From Clostridium disporicum (GTDB taxonomy: Bacteria; Bacillota; Clostridia; Clostridiales; Clostridiaceae): a DNA stretch of 64,000 bases. The translations under genes and the position numbers were made by a program. The DNA is taken from the NCBI RefSeq assembly GCF_001405015.1, contig NZ_CYZX01000021.1, positions 1 to 64,000 of the forward strand. The letters run 5' to 3'. This document shows positions 25,314-35,302 of this stretch, piece by piece; the stretch's first letter is position 1; every line of letters begins with the position of its first letter. Below the pieces are notes generated by a model. The model was not told where the DNA came from, did no database searches, and worked only from the letters and a program-made list of their open reading frames with translations.

Positions 25314-25340
25314 TTAGCACTCGAACTTAATGAGTGCTAA
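25314..25340 (+). promoter_or_regulatory. CIRCE operator (HrcA binding site)
   Basis: Exact consensus inverted repeat TTAGCACTC - 9 nt - GAGTGCTAA. HrcA binds it to repress the heat-shock operon until heat titrates GroEL. Confidence 0.97.
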
Positions 25341-25356
25341 CAATAGGAGTGGTGTT

Positions 25357-26388
25357 ATGGCTATTGATGAAAGAAAAATAAAAATATTACAAGCCATCAT
25401 TAATGACTATATTATGACAGGTGAACCTGTTGGATCAAGAACGATAGCTAAGAAATATAACTTAGGAGTAGGATCTGCAACTATTAGAAATGAGATGGCG
25501 GATCTAGAAGAAATGGGTTACTTAGAGCAACCCCATACATCTTCAGGGAGAATACCTTCAAGTAAGGGATACAGACTATATGTAGATAGGTTAATGGAGA
25601 AGGCTCAGTTAAGTAAAGAGGAAGAATTAAAGATTAAAGAATATATAATTAATTCTGCTATGTACGAAGTAGATAAAATATTAAAAGAAGCCTGTGTATT
25701 ACTTTCTGAACTTACAAATTTAACATGTATAGTGCAAACACCTTCAATGAAGAGAAGCTATATTAAATCTATTCAGCTTATAAAAATAGATGAATCAAAT
25801 TTAATTTCAGTTATTGTTACAGATAGTGGAGTAATTAAAAATCATAGAATTAAAATTAGTAATATGCCACCTAGTGATAAATTAGCTAGAATTAATGATG
25901 TTTTAAATAGTAAATTGAAGAATTTGACGATTGAAGCAATTAATTTAGAAGTTATAAATGAAGTTAAAAAAGAACTAGCAGGATTTGATGATTTATTTAA
26001 TGCTATACTTCCAGCTTTATATGAAAGTTTAAATAGCAGCGATAAAGAAGAATTAGTGGTAGAAGGAACTACAAATTTATTTAATTACCCTGAATATAAT
26101 GATATTGAAAAAGCTAAAGAGATGATTCAACTTATAAGTAACAAGGATTGTGTAATAGAGTTGTTAGAGCCAGATGGTGATATAACTGTAAGAATTGGTG
26201 ATGAAAACTATATTCCTGAAGCTAAAGAATGTTCTGTAATAACAGCAGAGTATACATTAGGAGGTAGAGCAATAGGAAGTATAGGACTGATAGGTCCTAG
26301 AAGAATTAATTATTCTAAGGTGCTTTCTATAATGGCTCAAGTGATGAAGGAATTAAATAAAAGTCTTAAAAATCAAAGTCTTGATTAA
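25357..26388 (+). CDS. hrcA: Heat-inducible transcription repressor HrcA
   Basis: A 343-residue repressor of class I heat-shock genes. The N-terminal winged helix (ERKIKILQAIINDYIMTGEPVGSRT in part, then GVGSATIRNEMADLEEMGYL) is followed by the GAF-like effector domain. The ATG at 25357 is chosen because TAGGAGTGG precedes it; an in-frame upstream start lies inside the CIRCE element and is unlikely. First gene of hrcA-grpE-dnaK-dnaJ. Confidence 0.96.
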   Translation: MAIDERKIKILQAIINDYIMTGEPVGSRTIAKKYNLGVGSATIRNEMADLEEMGYLEQPHTSSGRIPSSKGYRLYVDRLMEKAQLSKEEELKIKEYIINSAMYEVDKILKEACVLLSELTNLTCIVQTPSMKRSYIKSIQLIKIDESNLISVIVTDSGVIKNHRIKISNMPPSDKLARINDVLNSKLKNLTIEAINLEVINEVKKELAGFDDLFNAILPALYESLNSSDKEELVVEGTTNLFNYPEYNDIEKAKEMIQLISNKDCVIELLEPDGDITVRIGDENYIPEAKECSVITAEYTLGGRAIGSIGLIGPRRINYSKVLSIMAQVMKELNKSLKNQSLD

Positions 26389-26407
26389 TGATTGTTGAGG
26401 TGTAGTA

Positions 26408-27001
26408 ATGGAAGAGAAAAGAGAGTTAGAACAAGATGAAGTTCTTGAAGAGGTTAAAGAAAAAGAAACTAATGAAGAGATAGTTGAAGAAGTAGAAGAC
26501 ACTACAGAAGAAGTAGTGGAAGAAAATAATGAAGAGGATACACTATCTATGGTAAGAAAGTTAAAAGATGAAAAAAAGAAACTTGATAATGAACTTAATA
26601 CATTAAAAGATAGATTAATGAGACTATCGGCTGAGTATGATAACTTTAGAAAAAGAACAAGTAAAGAAAAAGAAGGTATTTATACAGATGCTTGTGTTGA
26701 TGTATTAAAGGAATTAGTACCTGTTTTAGATAATCTTGAAAGAGCTATTGCTGTAGATGGTAGCGTTGAAGACCTTAAAAAAGGTATAGAAATGACTATA
26801 AAAGGATTCCAATCATCTTTAGAAAAATTAGGTGTTGAAGAAATAGATACTACTTCAGGATTTGATCCAAACTTTCATCAAGCAGTAATGCATGTTCAAG
26901 ATGAAAATTTTGAAAAGAATTCAGTAGCAGAAGTATTCTTAAAAGGATATAAAAGAAATGACAAGATAATTAGATATACTATGGTAAAAGTAGCAAACTA
27001 A
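26408..27001 (+). CDS. grpE: Nucleotide exchange factor GrpE
   Basis: A 197-residue DnaK co-chaperone. A very acidic N-terminal tail (residues 1-45) precedes the long dimerisation helix (MVRKLKDEKKKLDNELNT) and the C-terminal beta domain (FDPNFHQAVMHV, VLKGY-type segment). GAGGTG precedes the ATG. Cotranscribed between hrcA and dnaK under CIRCE. Confidence 0.96.
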   Translation: MEEKRELEQDEVLEEVKEKETNEEIVEEVEDTTEEVVEENNEEDTLSMVRKLKDEKKKLDNELNTLKDRLMRLSAEYDNFRKRTSKEKEGIYTDACVDVLKELVPVLDNLERAIAVDGSVEDLKKGIEMTIKGFQSSLEKLGVEEIDTTSGFDPNFHQAVMHVQDENFEKNSVAEVFLKGYKRNDKIIRYTMVKVAN

Positions 27002-27063
27002 TTTAATTTTATAAAAGTAAATAAGATTCTAAATTATAGATAGATTTCGAGGAGGAAATTATT

Positions 27064-28917
27064 ATGGGAAAAATTATAGGTATTGATTTAGGTACAACAA
27101 ATTCATGTGTAGCCGTTATGGAAGGTGGAGAACCAGTAGTTATTGCTAACTCTGAAGGTGCAAGAACTACTCCATCAGTAGTATCTTTCCAAGCAAACGG
27201 AGAAAGATTAGTAGGGCAAGTTGCTAAAAGACAAGCGATTACAAATCCTGATCATACAATAATCTCTATAAAGAGAGAAATGGGAACTGACCACAAAACT
27301 AAGATTGATGACAAAACTTATTCACCACAAGAAATATCAGCAATGATTCTTCAAAAAATCAAAGCAGATGCTGAAGCTTATTTAGGTGAAAAAGTAACTC
27401 AAGCAGTTATAACTGTTCCTGCATACTTTAATGATGCTCAAAGACAAGCGACTAAAGATGCTGGTAGAATAGCAGGATTAGAAGTTTTAAGAATAATAAA
27501 CGAACCAACAGCTGCTTCATTAGCTTATGGTCTAGATAAGACTGACCACAGCGAAAAAATATTTGTATATGACCTTGGTGGAGGTACATTCGACGTATCT
27601 ATCCTTGAATTAGGTGATGGAGTATTCGAAGTATTAGCAACAAATGGTGATACTAAGCTTGGTGGAGATGACTTCGATGAAAAGATAATGAACTACATCG
27701 CAGAAACTTTCAAAGCTGAAAATGGTATAGATTTAAGAAATGATAAGATGGCACTTCAAAGATTAAAAGAAGCTGCAGAAAAAGCTAAGATTGAATTATC
27801 ATCTTCAATGCAAACAAACATCAACTTACCATTCATCACTGCTGATGCAACTGGTCCAAAGCACATAGACTTAAACTTAACTAGAGCAAAATTCAATGAA
27901 TTAACTCATGACTTAGTTCAAAGATCTATTGAGCCAATGAAGAAAGCTTTAGCTGATGCGGGACTTTCAATGAGCCAAATAGATAAAGTAATATTAGTTG
28001 GTGGATCAACAAGAATACCAGCTGTTCAAGAAGCAGTTAAAAACTTCACTGGAAAAGAACCTTCAAAGGGAGTTAACCCAGATGAATGCGTTGCTGTAGG
28101 TGCAGCTATCCAAGCAGGTGTATTAACAGGAGAAGTTAAAGACGTATTATTATTAGACGTTACACCATTAACACTTGGAATTGAAACATTAGGTGGAGTT
28201 GCAACAGCATTAATAGAAAGAAATACAACTATTCCAACTAAGAAGAGTCAAGTATTCTCAACAGCTGCAGATGGTCAAACATCAGTTGAAATTCATGTAG
28301 TTCAAGGTGAAAGACAAATGGCTGCTGATAACAAGACTTTAGGTAGATTTACTCTATCAGGAATAGCTCCAGCTCCAAGAGGAATTCCACAAATCGAAGT
28401 TACATTTGATATAGATGCTAACGGTATAGTTAAGGTTTCAGCTATGGATAAAGGAACTGGAAAAGAAGCTAACATCACAATCACTGCTTCAACTAACCTT
28501 TCTGATGAAGAAGTAGAAAGAGCAGTAAAAGAAGCTGAAAAATTTGCTGAAGAAGATAAGAAGAGAAAAGAATCTATAGAAGTTAAGAATAATGCTGACC
28601 AATTAGCTTATCAAACAGAAAAACAATTAGAAGAATTAGGAGATAAGATTGCTGCTGATGATAAAGCTAAGATAACTGCTAAGTTAGATGCATTAAAAGC
28701 TGTTAAAGATGGAGAAGATTTAGAAGCTATCAAGAAAGCTACAGAAGAATTAACTCAAGAATTCTACGCTATATCTTCAAAGATGTACCAAGCTGCAGGA
28801 GCTCAAGGTGGAGCAGAAGGATTTGATCCAAACAATATGGGTGGAGCAAACCAAGGTTCAGCTCATCATGATGACAATGTAGTAGATGCAGACTTCGAAG
28901 TTAAAGACGATAAATAA
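27064..28917 (+). CDS. dnaK: Chaperone protein DnaK (Hsp70)
   Basis: A 617-residue ATP-dependent chaperone. The N-terminal signature IGIDLGTTNSCVAV, the phosphate-2 motif VYDLGGGTFDVS, the third signature ILVGGSTRIPAVQ and the substrate-binding domain with lid are complete. The C-terminus ends in an acidic tail (DADFEVKDDK). Codon choice is more C-ending than in neighbours, as expected for a highly expressed gene. AGGAGG precedes the ATG. A terminator follows before dnaJ. Confidence 0.98.
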   Translation: MGKIIGIDLGTTNSCVAVMEGGEPVVIANSEGARTTPSVVSFQANGERLVGQVAKRQAITNPDHTIISIKREMGTDHKTKIDDKTYSPQEISAMILQKIKADAEAYLGEKVTQAVITVPAYFNDAQRQATKDAGRIAGLEVLRIINEPTAASLAYGLDKTDHSEKIFVYDLGGGTFDVSILELGDGVFEVLATNGDTKLGGDDFDEKIMNYIAETFKAENGIDLRNDKMALQRLKEAAEKAKIELSSSMQTNINLPFITADATGPKHIDLNLTRAKFNELTHDLVQRSIEPMKKALADAGLSMSQIDKVILVGGSTRIPAVQEAVKNFTGKEPSKGVNPDECVAVGAAIQAGVLTGEVKDVLLLDVTPLTLGIETLGGVATALIERNTTIPTKKSQVFSTAADGQTSVEIHVVQGERQMAADNKTLGRFTLSGIAPAPRGIPQIEVTFDIDANGIVKVSAMDKGTGKEANITITASTNLSDEEVERAVKEAEKFAEEDKKRKESIEVKNNADQLAYQTEKQLEELGDKIAADDKAKITAKLDALKAVKDGEDLEAIKKATEELTQEFYAISSKMYQAAGAQGGAEGFDPNNMGGANQGSAHHDDNVVDADFEVKDDK

Positions 28918-28927
28918 TAAATTATAG

Positions 28928-28957
28928 AGGGAAGACAAAGCCGTCTTCCCTTCTTTA
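28928..28957 (+). terminator. Terminator between dnaK and dnaJ
   Basis: 9-bp stem AGGGAAGAC/GTCTTCCCT (28928-28936 and 28943-28951) with loop AAAGCC and a short T-rich tail. Partial termination here would lower dnaJ relative to dnaK. Confidence 0.65.
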
Positions 28958-29124
28958 AAGTTAAGATTGATAAGTTAAGAGTTAATGAGAAAACTTTAGT
29001 TAGAATTTTTTTTATAAACTTTTAACTCTTAATCCTTAATTAAATAAAGTAGTTTACTATTTTGTTTATAAATGTTAATATTGCTTAAGTAATATAATGA
29101 AAAAAATAGGTGGTGACATGATAG

Positions 29125-30255
29125 ATGGCAAGTAAAGACTACTATGCTTCTCTTGGACTTGAAAAGGGAGCAAGTGATGATGAAATAAAAAGAGCCTTTA
29201 GAAAGCTAGCTATTAAATACCATCCTGATAAGAATCAAGGAAATAAGGAAGCAGAAGAAAAGTTTAAAGAAATAAATGAAGCATATCAAGTACTTTCTGA
29301 TCCAGAGAAAAAGGCTAGATATGATCAATTTGGAACTGCTGACTTTGATGGAAGTGGATTTGGATCAGGTGGATTTGGTGGCTTTGACTTCTCAGATATG
29401 GGAGGCTTTGGAGATATATTTGAAAGCTTTTTCGGAGGCGGTGGTGGTTCATCAAGAAGAAGAAATGGACCAACTAAGGGTGCAGATATAGAATATACTT
29501 TAAATTTAACTTTTGAAGAAGCTATATTTGGAACTGAAAAAGAGATTACAATTACTAAAAATGAAAATTGTGAAGAGTGTCATGGAACAGGTGCTAAGGC
29601 TGGAAGTACACCAAAAACTTGTGATCAATGTGGAGGAAGTGGTCAAGTAAGAGTTCAAAGACAAACACCGCTTGGTAACTTCGTAAGTACTTCAACTTGT
29701 GATAGATGTGGTGGAAAAGGAACAATAGTTGATAATCCATGTCCAACATGTTCAGGAAAAGGTAAAGTAAGAAAGAGAAGAGTTATAAAGGTTAAAGTTC
29801 CAGCTGGGGTTGATACAGGAAATATAATTCCATTAAGAGGACAAGGTGAACATGGTAACAATGGTGGTCCTGCAGGTGATTTATATGTAAGAATAAATGT
29901 ATCAGCATCAAAGCAGTTTGAAAGAAGAGGAAATGACATATATATAGATACTCATATCTCTATGAGTAAAGCAGCATTAGGTGTTGAAATAATTGTACCA
30001 ACAGTAGATGGAGATGTAAAATATACAATTCCTGAAGGAACACAATCAGGAACTTTATTTAGATTAAAGGGTAAAGGTGTTCCGAGAGTTAATTCATCAG
30101 GTAGAGGAGATCAGTACGTAAGAGTAATAGTTGATATTCCTAAGAACTTAAACGAAAAGCAAAAGGATGCTTTAAAAGCATTTATGGAAGCTTGTGGTGA
30201 AAGTATAGATGGTGAAGTAAAGCACAAAAAAGGTTTTAAAGATTTATTTAGATAA
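29125..30255 (+). CDS. dnaJ: Chaperone protein DnaJ (Hsp40)
   Basis: A 376-residue DnaK co-chaperone: J domain with the HPD motif (YHPDKN, near residue 33), a Gly/Phe-rich linker (about 75-115), four CxxCxGxG-type zinc repeats (CEECHGTG, CDQCGGSG, CDRCGGKG, CPTCSGKG) and the C-terminal substrate domains. AGGTGGTGA precedes the ATG. It is 200 nt from dnaK across a terminator. Confidence 0.98.
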   Translation: MASKDYYASLGLEKGASDDEIKRAFRKLAIKYHPDKNQGNKEAEEKFKEINEAYQVLSDPEKKARYDQFGTADFDGSGFGSGGFGGFDFSDMGGFGDIFESFFGGGGGSSRRRNGPTKGADIEYTLNLTFEEAIFGTEKEITITKNENCEECHGTGAKAGSTPKTCDQCGGSGQVRVQRQTPLGNFVSTSTCDRCGGKGTIVDNPCPTCSGKGKVRKRRVIKVKVPAGVDTGNIIPLRGQGEHGNNGGPAGDLYVRINVSASKQFERRGNDIYIDTHISMSKAALGVEIIVPTVDGDVKYTIPEGTQSGTLFRLKGKGVPRVNSSGRGDQYVRVIVDIPKNLNEKQKDALKAFMEACGESIDGEVKHKKGFKDLFR

Positions 30256-30282
30256 AAAAAGCTGCGAATTTGCAGCTTTTTT
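30254..30282 (+). terminator. Terminator of the heat-shock operon
   Basis: AAAAAAGCTGC/GCAGCTTTTTT hairpin with loop GAATTT, closely following dnaJ, ending in a T run. Confidence 0.85.
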
Positions 30283-30451
30283 AATTGGATTAAATTTTGG
30301 GTAGATTTATTGTGACAAAAAGGTATATACTAATAAAGTATTAAAAGTTAATATATTTTAAACTAGTGTTGAAAATATAAAACATAATATTAAATCTTAT
30401 ATAATTTTAATAGTATATTAAAACATATGATTAAAAGATGTGAGGTGTACA

Positions 30452-32002
30452 ATGAAAGAATTAAAAGAAAAGTTATTATCTGAAATAGAGGACTTTAGAG
30501 AGTTAGGTCATAAGTTTTATGATGGGGAAGTCTCTATGATGGATTTTAAGCATGCTTCAGGTGGAATGGGAGTTTATGCTCATAAAGGTGGAAAGGAATT
30601 TATGATTAGGTTAAGAATTCCATCAGGAATAATTACTGTACCGCAATTAAATTTAATATATGACTGGGCAGTAAAGTATGGATTAGATAAATTACATTTT
30701 ACTACTCGTCAAGCAATACAATATCATGGAATATCTATAGATTCAGTATGTGATTTAATGGAAGATGCATTAAAGGAAGATATATATACTCGTGGAGCAG
30801 GTGGTAACTTCCCAAGAAATGTTGCTTTATCACCGTTATCAGGAGTAGATAAAGAAGAAGCTTTTGATCCTACACCATATGCATTAGCTGTAGGAAATTA
30901 TTTTATGGAAAGAATAACAACATATAAATTACCAAGAAAGCTTAAGGTATCATTTTCAAATAGCGAGAGAGATACTGCACACTGTACAATTCAAGATCTT
31001 GGGTTCTTAGCTGTTAATGAAAATGGCAAAAATCAATTTAGGGTATATTTAGGTGGTGGACTTGGAAGAAATCCGAGATTAGCTTTAATATATCCAGAGT
31101 TAATAAATCCAGATGAAGTTTTATACTATGTAGAAGGTATGGTTAATTTATTTAAGGCAGAAGGAAACTATGAAAATAAAGCAAAAGCTCGTGTAAGATA
31201 TATGGTAGAGAAGTTAGGCGAAGAAAACTTCATTAATGAATATAGAAGATATGTAGAAGAAGCTAAAGAAAGAGGAGAATTAGATATAGATGTTACTCCT
31301 GTAGTATGCAATAAAGAGGGAATAGCTATAGATATAGAAGATGAAAGAATATATCCTCAAAAGCAAGAAGGATTATATAGCTTATATATTCATCCATTTG
31401 GTGGCCAAATAAAGATTGATGAGTTAAAGGCTATAAAGGATATAATTTCAGAGTTTGATGCAGTAGAGTTAAGATTATCAATGACAGAAGGAGTATATGT
31501 TAGAAATCTTAACGGAAATGAAGTAAAGAGACTTTTAGATGTTACTAAATCTATTGGTGGAAAAACTTCATTTGAATATAGTGTTTCTTGTATAGGGGTT
31601 CCGACTTGCCAATTAGGAATAGGAAATAGCCAAGAAACTTTAAATGAAATGTTAGATTATATAAAAGAAAAAGTAAATAGATTAGATTTACTACCAAGAG
31701 TTTATATATCTGGATGTGGAAATTCTTGTGGTGTCCATGAAATTGCTGAAATAGGACTAACAGGAAAGAAGAAGAGAGTAAATGATGTAGTTCAAGAAGC
31801 TTATGAATTACATGTTAATGGAAGCTTCTTAGCTAAAGAATGTAGATTAGGAAAAATTTATGGAGATATTTTAAAGAAAGATATCCCAGAATTTATATAT
31901 AAACTTTCACTGGAATTAGAAGATAAAAATATGAATTTTTCAACTTATTTAGAAAAAAATGAAGAAAGCTTCAAAAAAATATTTGAAGAATTTAAGTGTT
32001 AA
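30452..32002 (+). CDS. Nitrite/sulfite reductase (siroheme, 4Fe-4S)
   Basis: A 516-residue single-chain reductase of the nitrite/sulfite reductase family, cytoplasmic, using siroheme coupled to a 4Fe-4S cluster for six-electron reduction. The ligand motifs C-x5-C (CIGVPTC) and C-x3-C (CGNSCGVHE) are present, as is the siroheme region LHFTTRQAIQYHGI. Two ferredoxin-like half domains precede the haem domains. ATG 30452 follows TGAGGTG; an earlier in-frame start lacks a site. It stands alone between terminators. Nitrite or sulfite as substrate cannot be decided from sequence. Confidence 0.88.
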   Translation: MKELKEKLLSEIEDFRELGHKFYDGEVSMMDFKHASGGMGVYAHKGGKEFMIRLRIPSGIITVPQLNLIYDWAVKYGLDKLHFTTRQAIQYHGISIDSVCDLMEDALKEDIYTRGAGGNFPRNVALSPLSGVDKEEAFDPTPYALAVGNYFMERITTYKLPRKLKVSFSNSERDTAHCTIQDLGFLAVNENGKNQFRVYLGGGLGRNPRLALIYPELINPDEVLYYVEGMVNLFKAEGNYENKAKARVRYMVEKLGEENFINEYRRYVEEAKERGELDIDVTPVVCNKEGIAIDIEDERIYPQKQEGLYSLYIHPFGGQIKIDELKAIKDIISEFDAVELRLSMTEGVYVRNLNGNEVKRLLDVTKSIGGKTSFEYSVSCIGVPTCQLGIGNSQETLNEMLDYIKEKVNRLDLLPRVYISGCGNSCGVHEIAEIGLTGKKKRVNDVVQEAYELHVNGSFLAKECRLGKIYGDILKKDIPEFIYKLSLELEDKNMNFSTYLEKNEESFKKIFEEFKC

Positions 32003-32033
32003 AATAATAACTAAATATTATATAAAATTAAAA

Positions 32034-32068
32034 TTAAAAGGTTGCTTTGAATTATAGCAGCCTTTTAA
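32034..32068 (+). terminator. Terminator after the nitrite/sulfite reductase
   Basis: 13-bp stem with one G-U pair (32034-32046 and 32056-32068), containing GGTTGCT/AGCAGCC, with a T-rich 3' arm. Confidence 0.7.
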
Positions 32069-32137
32069 TATTGAAATAAATATAAATAGATGTATAATTA
32101 ATCTATGATTTAAACAAAAGATTTGGAGTGAAGTTAT

Positions 32138-32794
32138 ATGAGAATGAGAAGAAAACCATGGGCTAGACCAGAGTTAGAAGCTTGTCACTTCTTTATACAG
32201 AAACCTAGTGAGTATAAAGGAAAATGGAAAGAATTCTTTAAGAATAATAATCCTATTTATTTAGAATTAGGTTGTGGAAAAGGAACGTTTATGGCTGTCC
32301 ATGGATCTGAAAATCCAGATATAAACTATATTGCCGTAGATATAAAGGACGAGGTATTAGTATTAGCTAAAAGAAACATAGAAAAGGCATATGAAGAAAA
32401 GAATCATAAATTAAATAATGTTGCTTTAATGTCTCAGGAGATAGCTCTTATTGATGATATGCTAAGTGAAGATGATACAGTAGATAGAATATATATAAAC
32501 TTCTGTAATCCTTGGCCAAAAGATAGGCACAAGAAGAGAAGATTAACTCACACTAGACAGTTAAACAAGTATAAGACTTTCTTAAAAAAAGAAGGTGAAA
32601 TATGGTTTAAAACAGATGACGATGAGTTATTTGAAGAATCATTAGAGTACTTTAAAGAGTGTAATTTAGATATAAAATATATAACATATGATCTACACAA
32701 TAGTGGATTTGAGGGAAATGTTGTTACAGAACATGAAGAAATGTTCACGAAACAAGGTATAAAAACAAAATTTTTAATTGCAGAATATAAATAG
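32138..32794 (+). CDS. trmB: tRNA (guanine-N7-)-methyltransferase
   Basis: A 218-residue SAM-dependent enzyme that makes m7G46 in tRNA. The SAM motif LELGCGKGTFM and the family signature NFCNPWPKDRHKKRRL (about residues 122-137) are present, as is the C-terminal TEHEEMF. TTGGAGTGA precedes the ATG. It is a single gene between terminators. Confidence 0.96.
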   Translation: MRMRRKPWARPELEACHFFIQKPSEYKGKWKEFFKNNNPIYLELGCGKGTFMAVHGSENPDINYIAVDIKDEVLVLAKRNIEKAYEEKNHKLNNVALMSQEIALIDDMLSEDDTVDRIYINFCNPWPKDRHKKRRLTHTRQLNKYKTFLKKEGEIWFKTDDDELFEESLEYFKECNLDIKYITYDLHNSGFEGNVVTEHEEMFTKQGIKTKFLIAEYK

Positions 32795-32811
32795 GCTAAA
32801 TTTCTAAAAAT

Positions 32812-32838
32812 AAAAAGACTGGATAATACAGTCTTTTT
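32812..32838 (+). terminator. Terminator after trmB
   Basis: Perfect 10-bp stem AAAAAGACTG/CAGTCTTTTT (32812-32821 and 32829-32838) with a 7-nt loop. Confidence 0.8.
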
Positions 32839-33014
32839 ACTTTATATTTTTTTTAACAAACAATTATGGTAGGTATCCAATGTATATGTTTACTAGATAA
32901 AAGTGACAATAATGTAATGAAATTTTAAAGAAAATTTCATTGAATTTAAATTATAATAACTGTATACTTGTACGAGTGCTTTGAAAAGAAATAAGGAATA
33001 ATGGTGATAAGATT

Positions 33015-34208
33015 ATGATATTTTTTGTAACGATGATTGTATTTTCTCCTATTACTTCTATTATTCCAGGAATCTATGCAACGTATTTAATGTTTAAGAA
33101 TAAAGGTAAAATAGAAAAAAACTATTTAAATATAGGTCTATTAGTGCTGTTTATTTGGTCTCTTATAGTGGCGATTATAAATGAAAGTGTATTATCATTT
33201 TTAGGATCAAGTATGTTGCTTATGTACTTTGCTATAGGATTTTTGGGACAGAGATATTTTATAAGTATAAGAAGAATTCATAAGACTTTTAAATATTCTA
33301 TCTATCTAACTGCTTTAACGGCAATTAATGGAATAATAGAAAAGGGAGTATATTTTTATATTTTTAGAAAAACTGGAGAGTTTTCAAATCCATTCAATGA
33401 TAGGGTTATTAGTGCTTATGGTAATCCTAATATGGCTGGGGCTTGGTTTGCAAGTGCTATATTTATAGCTTTATATTTAAGAGCAATAACAAGTGGAAAA
33501 AAACAAAAAAATATTTATACTCTATGCATTGCTATAATATTGATAGCACTTTTACTGACAGAATCATCAGGTGCTCTTGTAGCTTTTGTAGCGGCGTTTA
33601 TTTGTTACTATGTTTTAAAGAGTTTAAAAGATAAGAGAAAGATGATAATTTTAGGATTAAGCATTTTTACTATTATATCAATGTTTTTAATATTAGAAAG
33701 TAAAGGTGATAGTAAAGCTGTTTTTAATGAGCTTAGAATTTCTTTTTCTTCGAGATATGATATATGGACTGGATCTTTAAAGATGATAGCTCAAAAGCCC
33801 TTAATGGGATGGGGGACGTTAGCTACATTAGAACATGGGAAAGAATTTTTCTATAACAATGGAAATAGTATACACTCACATAATATTTACTTAACATTTT
33901 GGGTATCTACGGGATTAATTGGATTATGTATGTATTTATATATAAAGCTAAAGATGTTTAAAGATTTATTTAAGCTTTATAAAACAAAAGAACCATTAGT
34001 ACCATTATTAGTGGCGCTAAATGTGATTGTGATAGTTCAAGGGTTAGTTGATTGTTCGTTATATGCACCGCAGTTAGGAATATTATTTATGTCCACATGT
34101 GCGATTGTATTCAATTTATCACATGGAAAATTAAAAGTAGAAAATAAAAGAAAGAGAAAATATAAAGGAAATGTTATTAAGCTGGAAGCAAAAACAATTG
34201 TAATTTAA
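33015..34208 (+). CDS. O-antigen ligase/polymerase-like membrane protein
   Basis: A 397-residue protein with about ten membrane helices of the O-antigen ligase (Wzy_C, PF04932) family. Hallmarks are TESSGALVAF, SRYDIWTGSLKMIAQKPLMGWG and the periplasmic-loop motif IHSHNIYL. In Gram-positives such proteins join or polymerise surface glycans, but no glycan cluster is nearby, so the substrate is unknown. The C-terminus is strongly basic (ENKRKRKYKGN). The ribosome binding site is modest (AATGGTGAT). It stands alone between terminators. Confidence 0.82.
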   Translation: MIFFVTMIVFSPITSIIPGIYATYLMFKNKGKIEKNYLNIGLLVLFIWSLIVAIINESVLSFLGSSMLLMYFAIGFLGQRYFISIRRIHKTFKYSIYLTALTAINGIIEKGVYFYIFRKTGEFSNPFNDRVISAYGNPNMAGAWFASAIFIALYLRAITSGKKQKNIYTLCIAIILIALLLTESSGALVAFVAAFICYYVLKSLKDKRKMIILGLSIFTIISMFLILESKGDSKAVFNELRISFSSRYDIWTGSLKMIAQKPLMGWGTLATLEHGKEFFYNNGNSIHSHNIYLTFWVSTGLIGLCMYLYIKLKMFKDLFKLYKTKEPLVPLLVALNVIVIVQGLVDCSLYAPQLGILFMSTCAIVFNLSHGKLKVENKRKRKYKGNVIKLEAKTIVI

Positions 34209-34217
34209 TTAAAATGT

Positions 34218-34245
34218 AAAAAGGGCTGTTTATACGGCTCTTTTT
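34218..34245 (+). terminator. Terminator after the O-antigen-ligase-like gene
   Basis: 11-bp stem with two G-U pairs (34218-34228 and 34235-34245), ending in a T run. Confidence 0.75.
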
Positions 34246-34342
34246 AATATGGCTTTTAATAGAAATTAGATATAGACTTTATCTTTACATAAGTGTAGAA
34301 TATAGAATTAGTCATAGGAAAAAATAAGAGAGGATGATATAC

Positions 34343-35284
34343 ATGGAAGGAACATGGATTGAAGTAAGAGTTATAACTACAAGTGAGGCTTTAGAGCCAG
34401 TATCAGGTATTTTTTATAGCTTAGACTGCAAAGGTGTTGCAATAGAGGATCCAAACGATATATTAGGAAGAGAGCAAGGACCATTAACTTGGGATTTTGC
34501 TGATATAAATATTTTAGAACATAAAGGAAATGCTGCTGTTGTTAAAGCGTATTTTTCAGAAGAAGATAATATAGAAGAAGTTCTTAAATACATAGATGAA
34601 AGACTTTCAGAATTAAAAGAAATGGGAATAAACCTTGGAGAAGGAAAGTTAGAATCAGAAAAGGTTCATGAAGAAGATTGGGCAAATAATTGGAAGAAAT
34701 ATTATAAGCCTTCTAAAGTTGGTGAGAAAATAGTTGTTAAGCCAATATGGGAAGAATACGAAGAAAAAGATGGTGAGTTAGTTGTCAATTTAGACCCAGG
34801 AATGGCTTTTGGAACAGGAACTCATGAAACTACTAGAATGTGCATACAATCATTAGAAAAGTATGTTAAAGAAGAAAGTGTTGTTTTTGATGTAGGGTGT
34901 GGATCAGGAATACTTGCTATAGCAGCGGCTAAGTTAGGAGCTAAAAAAGCTGTAGGGGTTGATTTAGATCCTGTTGCTGTAGAATCTTCTTTGGAAAATG
35001 TTCAATATAATAACTTAGATAATATAGAAATATTACACGGAAACTTAGTTGAAGTTATAGAAGGAAAAGCCGATGTAGTAGTTGCTAATATATTAGCTGA
35101 AATAATTTGTATTCTTACAGATGATGTTAAGAGAGTGTTAAAGCAAAATGGATATTTTATAACGTCTGGAATTATTCATGATAGAGTAGATATGGTAGTT
35201 GATAAGCTAGAAGCTTCAGGTTTTGAAGTAATAGAGAAAAATAGAGATGGAGAATGGAACTGTATAGTTGCAAAATTAAAATAG
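34343..35284 (+). CDS. prmA: Ribosomal protein L11 methyltransferase
   Basis: A 313-residue SAM enzyme that trimethylates L11. The SAM-binding core LDPGMAFGTGTHETTRMC and FDVGCGSGILAIAAAKLGA is present, with NILAEII as the NPPF-like motif. ATG 34343 follows AGAGAGGA; an in-frame ATG nine nucleotides earlier sits inside that site. First of the prmA-rsmE-mtaB set that usually follows dnaJ; here several genes are inserted between. Confidence 0.94.
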   Translation: MEGTWIEVRVITTSEALEPVSGIFYSLDCKGVAIEDPNDILGREQGPLTWDFADINILEHKGNAAVVKAYFSEEDNIEEVLKYIDERLSELKEMGINLGEGKLESEKVHEEDWANNWKKYYKPSKVGEKIVVKPIWEEYEEKDGELVVNLDPGMAFGTGTHETTRMCIQSLEKYVKEESVVFDVGCGSGILAIAAAKLGAKKAVGVDLDPVAVESSLENVQYNNLDNIEILHGNLVEVIEGKADVVVANILAEIICILTDDVKRVLKQNGYFITSGIIHDRVDMVVDKLEASGFEVIEKNRDGEWNCIVAKLK

Positions 35285-35302
35285 TCTTTAAAGGTGAAAA
35301 GT

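Noticed and set aside
28970..29035. Second terminator or ncRNA between dnaK and dnaJ
   Set aside because: TTAAGAGTTAA/TTAACTCTTAA can pair across a long loop, but the T run is inside the loop rather than after the stem, so it was not annotated.
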